From Membranipora membranacea (Eukaryota > Bryozoa > Gymnolaemata > Cheilostomatida > Membraniporidae), in the NCBI GenBank assembly GCA_914767715.1, contig OU612073.1:12896001-12960000 (forward strand): a stretch of 64,000 nucleotides of DNA, written 5' to 3'. This document shows positions 60,043 to 64,000 of this stretch, piece by piece. Each line of letters opens with the position of its first letter. Position 1 is the first letter of the stretch. Below the pieces are notes generated by a model, which worked only from the letters and a program-made list of their open reading frames with translations, had not been told where the DNA came from and searched no databases. Made by a program: the position numbers and the translations under genes.

Positions 60043-60840
60043 TTAAATACTTACTTGATCATAATGCGTGTCATTTTTATCAAGATGTTGCAAGCCAAGG
60101 GTGTGTCCCAACTCATGAGCAAGTGTGGGCGCAAGAGTATACGCACAAGTATATGCAGTAGCGCAATTAACAAAAACATAAATACTCATTGTTATGTACA
60201 TTGATTTGAGAGAAGCTTCTCCCAGTGATGTCCCAGGTTTTCTCTCTTTTACTTTGGTAAGAAACACAATCAAGTCAAGACTAGCTTCTTTTCTCATCGT
60301 TTCCACTTCCTCTTTCGTTGTGAAATTTGTCATCAAATTGCTGATTTGCTCATGTGTTGTATAAACTTTATTGATTGGGATATCGTGCCATGTGTTATTG
60401 GAATCATCTGACCATATGTCAAAATAGGTAATAACCATGATTATGTTAAATGTTCTCTTGTATAAGCTAGAAACTCCTCGTATGGCGCTAAATACTCTTC
60501 TGATACATTCAGCTTTCACAGAATAACACGCTAACCTGAAGTAGTCATAGTCAGCTACCACATAAAGCACCACATATCTCCGCTTTAGTAATCCTCGCTT
60601 ATGTCTTTGTGATTTCTCAGAGCCATTCAAGCTATTTAGAAAAGCACTCACAGAATCTTTCTTGTTATCTAATACTGAATTCTTTGTAGTTGCAACATGA
60701 TGAACATGTTTTGACACATCATCATTGATGGGTTTGAGATAAGTGATGAATTTTCCATATCCTAGATACCCTATGACTCCACTACAGAGATCTAAGATAC
60801 CATCAACTAGGTCATCTGTGCGCTTCAACATGATAAACAC
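60043..60840 (-). CDS. Catalytic exon of the metalloprotease (M12B-type)
   Basis: The largest intact frame of the locus, about 262 codons to the GTAAGT donor after CAT TAT GAT CAA. It carries the end of the prodomain (DLCSGVIGYLGYGK, matching the 'S.C.GlrGyi' motif), the cleavage site RHKR|GLLKRR, and the M12B core ending HELGHTLGLQHLD with all three zinc His and the catalytic Glu. The usual final Asp is displaced: LQHLD rather than HD. A second donor four bases further (GTATTT) gives a better phase with the next exon. The exon itself has no disruption, in contrast to its neighbours. Confidence 0.8.
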   Translation of the reverse strand: MFIMLKRTDDLVDGILDLCSGVIGYLGYGKFITYLKPINDDVSKHVHHVATTKNSVLDNKKDSVSAFLNSLNGSEKSQRHKRGLLKRRYVVLYVVADYDYFRLACYSVKAECIRRVFSAIRGVSSLYKRTFNIIMVITYFDIWSDDSNNTWHDIPINKVYTTHEQISNLMTNFTTKEEVETMRKEASLDLIVFLTKVKERKPGTSLGEASLKSMYITMSIYVFVNCATAYTCAYTLAPTLAHELGHTLGLQHLDKNDTHYDQVSI

Positions 60841-61040
60841 GCGATGCCATAATTGATAACTTGACCAACCTCAGTGTGCTGTTTTTGTTAACCTTCAAAT
60901 AGACATTTTCATCTTCTTTGAGTGTCTCTAGATTTATGATGTGCTGCCTAAGTTGAATACGGTATGTTGACACTCATCCTGATCTTCTCTCCAGAGTCTG
61001 CTGTAAAGTTCACTAGGTCACCAGTATGGGAACTTTGACT

Positions 61041-64000
61041 AAATTCACTTATTGTATGAACAACTAGACTTAGTTGCAGTCACATTTTCAAGTCTTTTCA
61101 ATCAGACATTCAAAGAGAAACTTACCGTACTGCACTGTGCCTAACAATATTGAAATTCCTGAATCTCACCAACAATCAACACTTGAAAAGGATAATGAAA
61201 AACATTCAGCGTGATTGTGCGCCCTTGAATAATAACAAAGTCAAACTGTACGATAGATCATCATCAGCTGAGTCATGAGGGTAAAAGTGAAAAGGAGTAT
61301 CTGAAGGCTACCATATGGTATTGCAACATTCTGAATTGACAATACAATTGAAGTATGACATTCTATTTAAAATATCACTTCAGAGTTCTTGCGTTCTTGC
61401 GTTCATTAATCGCTGGTGGGCGGCGGGCGCTCTTTGATTGTGATATGCGTCAAGGCTCCACAACAGCGATACTAGTAATATATATGGTACAGTATATTAC
61501 GCAGAGCGTATAGCGTAACAAGAGTTAGTGAGTTTGTGAGCGGTGATTAGCAGGTTGTAGTGAGCTGACTACCACGACTTACTAAGGGCAAAGCAAGAGT
61601 AATCGGGGGAGCTGTTACCAAGGATTGGTTAGGGCAACCAGAACCTTTGAGTTGTTATTATGTTAGACGATAAGCAAGACTGTTAGCAATGACAAACATG
61701 AACTCAGTAGATTGTAGTTAAATTTCCATGCTGATTGCATTGAAGCAACTGACCAGCATTGATTTTGAGGCATTGATAAATAAAGTTGAAACTTTTAAGG
61801 AGATGTATGCACGACATCTAGCTTTGTGTGCAATACAGCACTTCAACCAGGAATGAATAAAGTGTATATTGTGAGTTGAGATGAGTTGTCTTCCCTCAGA
61901 ACAAAAGGGCGCAACTCAAGTAGGAGAGTACATAGGTCATCTAGCTATGTGAGCGATACAGCGCCTCATGAGGAATGAAGGATTGGCTGCGATTTGAATC
62001 ATTAAATTTTACATTATATTTCATTTTTAACAGGCACAACTTTGGCGATATAATGCTTGCTTTATTGTCACAACAAATAATGATATCACAACAAAACTCA
62101 TGCAAAAGCTGTTGTCTTGCTATATGTAACATAGTGATCCAGCAATGTTTCCAATACTATATTTTCATGATGAGTATTGAAACTCAATCTTTGATTAAAT
62201 GGTTGAACGGTCAAATTTTCCCTCTACATCGTCTAAATAAGCATTAATTAAAATCACCTAAACTTCCACAGGGCCACTCAAAATTGATACCTTTATATAA
62301 ATGATATAATTTCTAGATGGAGGGAGGTGTTTTTTTATTTTATAATTTTAGCCTCATAAAACAGCCGGGGATAAAATATTTTTTATTTCATATTTTGACC
62401 CTAAACTAAAGTGGAGAAACTTTCTATTATAATTTCGCTCGCTCTCTTCATCCTTCTCCCTGTGCTCAGAAACTTAAAAGGTTGACGTTGCCGTACACAT
62501 GCAATGTTACTCCCTTGTGTTCAACTCATTGAATTCCATATCTGGAATAGCATCATTAGCTTTCTTTTGCAAAACAAAGGGCTTGCAAAAATAGCCAGTC
62601 CCTAGTAGCAATCTAGAAATGCCCTAATCATCGACACTGTATGGGGTATAATTACTGTTTGCAATTTTGTAAACAAGACAATTTCTCAGGCTAATTATTC
62701 ATGCTACTAGGGACAGCCAATCAGATAACAGTCAGATGGGTCCCTGTGTTTAGTGTCCTAACCGTATAACGCTATGATACTATTTCCATTCTAAGAGAAG
62801 AATCTAATTCAGTGGTTCAACTATATTAATATGACCCAAAAATATACTATATATCAGTTTTTGAAGAACTCTTAGTTGAATAAGTCTCCAGTTATTTGCA
62901 CCAGATGCATTACATATCAAACACCCATGAGTTTGTTTTAAGTAAATTAAAGATATGCATTTTTGAGACATGTTGAGTCGTACCTAAGAGTTCGGTATTC
63001 ATCAATTCAGTGGCCGCCTAGCTACTATTTGCAAATTATCAATTCTATGTGTACACGATCTCCCAGAAGACGCTGACACAAAACACAGGGACCAGCAATT
63101 GATCATCAGCATTACTACCCTGATTTCTGATGACATGTCCAAAAGTATAAACATATTACACCAGCAATGAAATACTATGGCAGGTCTACAAAGGCCTATA
63201 TAATCATTTTATGGTGTATATGTTGTATATCATATACTTGTAAATTTTAAAGTTAGCCTAAATGATACATGATTAACTGTGTTGAATATTTACAGGTAGC
63301 CGCACAGCCCACTACCCAATGTCTAGCTGGTCGATGTTATTAGCCAGAAAGGTTGTGGACGTACATAATTAACTGGGTCCCTTGAAGCACTCTGAATAAC
63401 AACAAACTCACAATAATTAGATAATTCATCCCAGTAATGAACATATTATGCTAGGCCTGCCAGTATTTTACAGTGGGGACAATCAAGTTTGAACAAAAGG
63501 TGGAAAAACATTAAGGACCTAGCCATTGGGATCTGGATATTTGAGAGAAAAAATTGCTTTTGACTAAAAACCTGCACAAAGCAGGTGAAGTGCAATATTA
63601 TTGCTCTTTGTGCTACATGTTCCTACTAGGATTTAACAACAGGGATTTTTCTATACTAACTAGCTTGACTAGACCTATTTATTACAAGCCTCAGTTCAAA
63701 CCACAGATGAATGTCCATATTAGATGAGTAGTATCATTGTTAAGAACTGGCTCGACAGATAGAGATAGCCCAGTCACTTTGCCAACATATGGTCAACATG
63801 TTAAGTTCTGACACATACTAAATGAAGCACAAAAGCAGGTAAAATAAAAACTCACCCCTTCATTGGCATGATGATAATGACAAGTAAATCCTTCTAACTG
63901 ATGTACACACTCAGCATGTATTATAAGAGATCCTGGTGAGTTTCGAACTTAAAGAAAGCTTGTTGTCACTGGAAAGCCAAGCCATAGACTCACTGCTCAG
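61041..64000. other. No gene supported
   Basis: Should contain the 5' end of the metalloprotease gene if one survives, but no signal-peptide exon was recognised. The open frame at 61975-62247 has no domain and no splice context. No repeat pair or RNA gene seen. Confidence 0.4.

Larger units (their letters stand above)
55607..61040 (-). pseudogene. ADAM/ADAMTS-like metalloprotease locus (prodomain, catalytic, disintegrin, TSP1), disrupted
   Basis: Minus-strand pieces in domain order. The prodomain starts about 61040-60843 with several frame changes (VNFTADSGEKIRMSVNI; ENVYLKVNKNSTLRL; YHVEAH) and continues from about 60840 in the open catalytic exon. That exon, to 60055, holds a furin-type site RHKR, then RYVVLYVVADYDYFRL and the zinc site HELGHTLGLQH. 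Exon 59775-59931 has FSECSVK, then after a one-base shift TTILLQPGFECMNNFPEY, then TAG (59802-59800), then CGNLVLDPG. Exon 58366-58449 joins in phase and gives GEECEFIPGENICCSLDC, a disintegrin signature. Exon 55607 to about 55985 gives CPGEPGKHRLCKDL and a TSP1 repeat (LGAWGKWLPCNCSGTF ... CPENAC). The protein would be secreted, cleaving extracellular substrates. Two or more frameshifts and a stop suggest a pseudogene, unless they are sequencing errors. Confidence 0.78.

Noticed and set aside
1-64000. Bacterial-type systems: CRISPR arrays, toxin-antitoxin pairs, phage or plasmid modules, biosynthetic operons.
   Set aside because: There are no operon-like runs of intact genes, no spacer-repeat arrays and no ribosome-binding-site pattern; the window has spliced eukaryotic genes throughout.

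Overview
This is eukaryotic DNA from an invertebrate animal. It is AT-rich, the genes are split into short exons by GT-AG introns, and there are no bacterial-style operons, Shine-Dalgarno starts or CRISPR arrays. The gene families fit an early-branching metazoan: a DUF4806-type protein at two loci, an ADAM/ADAMTS-like metalloprotease with TSP1 and disintegrin pieces, P-element and CR1/L2/jockey-like transposon fossils, and tRNA-derived SINEs. A sponge or cnidarian-like animal is plausible, but I cannot identify the species. I rebuilt exons by eye from splice sites, intron phase and protein sense, so exon edges are reliable only where phases agree.

Layout: 0.4-4.7 kb (minus) holds a well-supported multi-exon DUF4806 gene. 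4.7-12.6 kb is mostly empty, with one short inverted-repeat transposon (6.9-7.4 kb) and a tandem repeat (11.15-11.4 kb). 12.6-14.3 kb (minus) holds a helical terminal exon and decayed related-looking coding sequence. A LINE scrap lies at 16.5 kb and a foldback element with a 9-bp target duplication at 18.1-18.5 kb. 19.1-22.8 kb (plus) is a complete six-exon gene for an unrecognised type I membrane protein with a duplicated mucin-like stalk repeat. 24.3-25.0 kb is a LINE relic. 26.0-26.4 kb (minus) has two exon candidates. 26.6-29.2 kb (plus) is a Ser/Thr-rich gene with a 15-bp microexon.

29.4-31.8 kb is a P-element/THAP9-type transposase pseudogene split by a 1.25-kb transposon. 32.1-36.1 kb is a cluster of minus-strand LINE fossils. 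38.5-41.2 kb (plus) is a second, broken DUF4806 locus with a SINE in its conserved last exon. 41.6-42.1 kb and 55.0-55.6 kb carry two copies of one inverted-repeat family. 43.85-44.56 kb (minus) is a long reading frame broken by one stop. 45.1-46.15 kb is a tandem array of tRNA-like SINE units. 46.2-55 kb is largely empty apart from a good terminal exon at 47.1 kb and helical exon candidates near 52.2-52.7 kb. 55.6-61.0 kb (minus) is the metalloprotease locus, with frameshifts and a stop, an antisense LINE and an exact 120-bp tandem duplication. 61.0-64.0 kb shows nothing I can support.

The genes do not form an evident pathway. The window reads as ordinary animal genome with a heavy transposon load. 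The most novel-looking items are the unrecognised membrane protein gene, the shared CATACTTGCCAAG-type inverted-repeat family (three copies with matching target duplications), and the single-stop frame at 44 kb. I found no defence system, gene cluster or other exotic multi-gene system.
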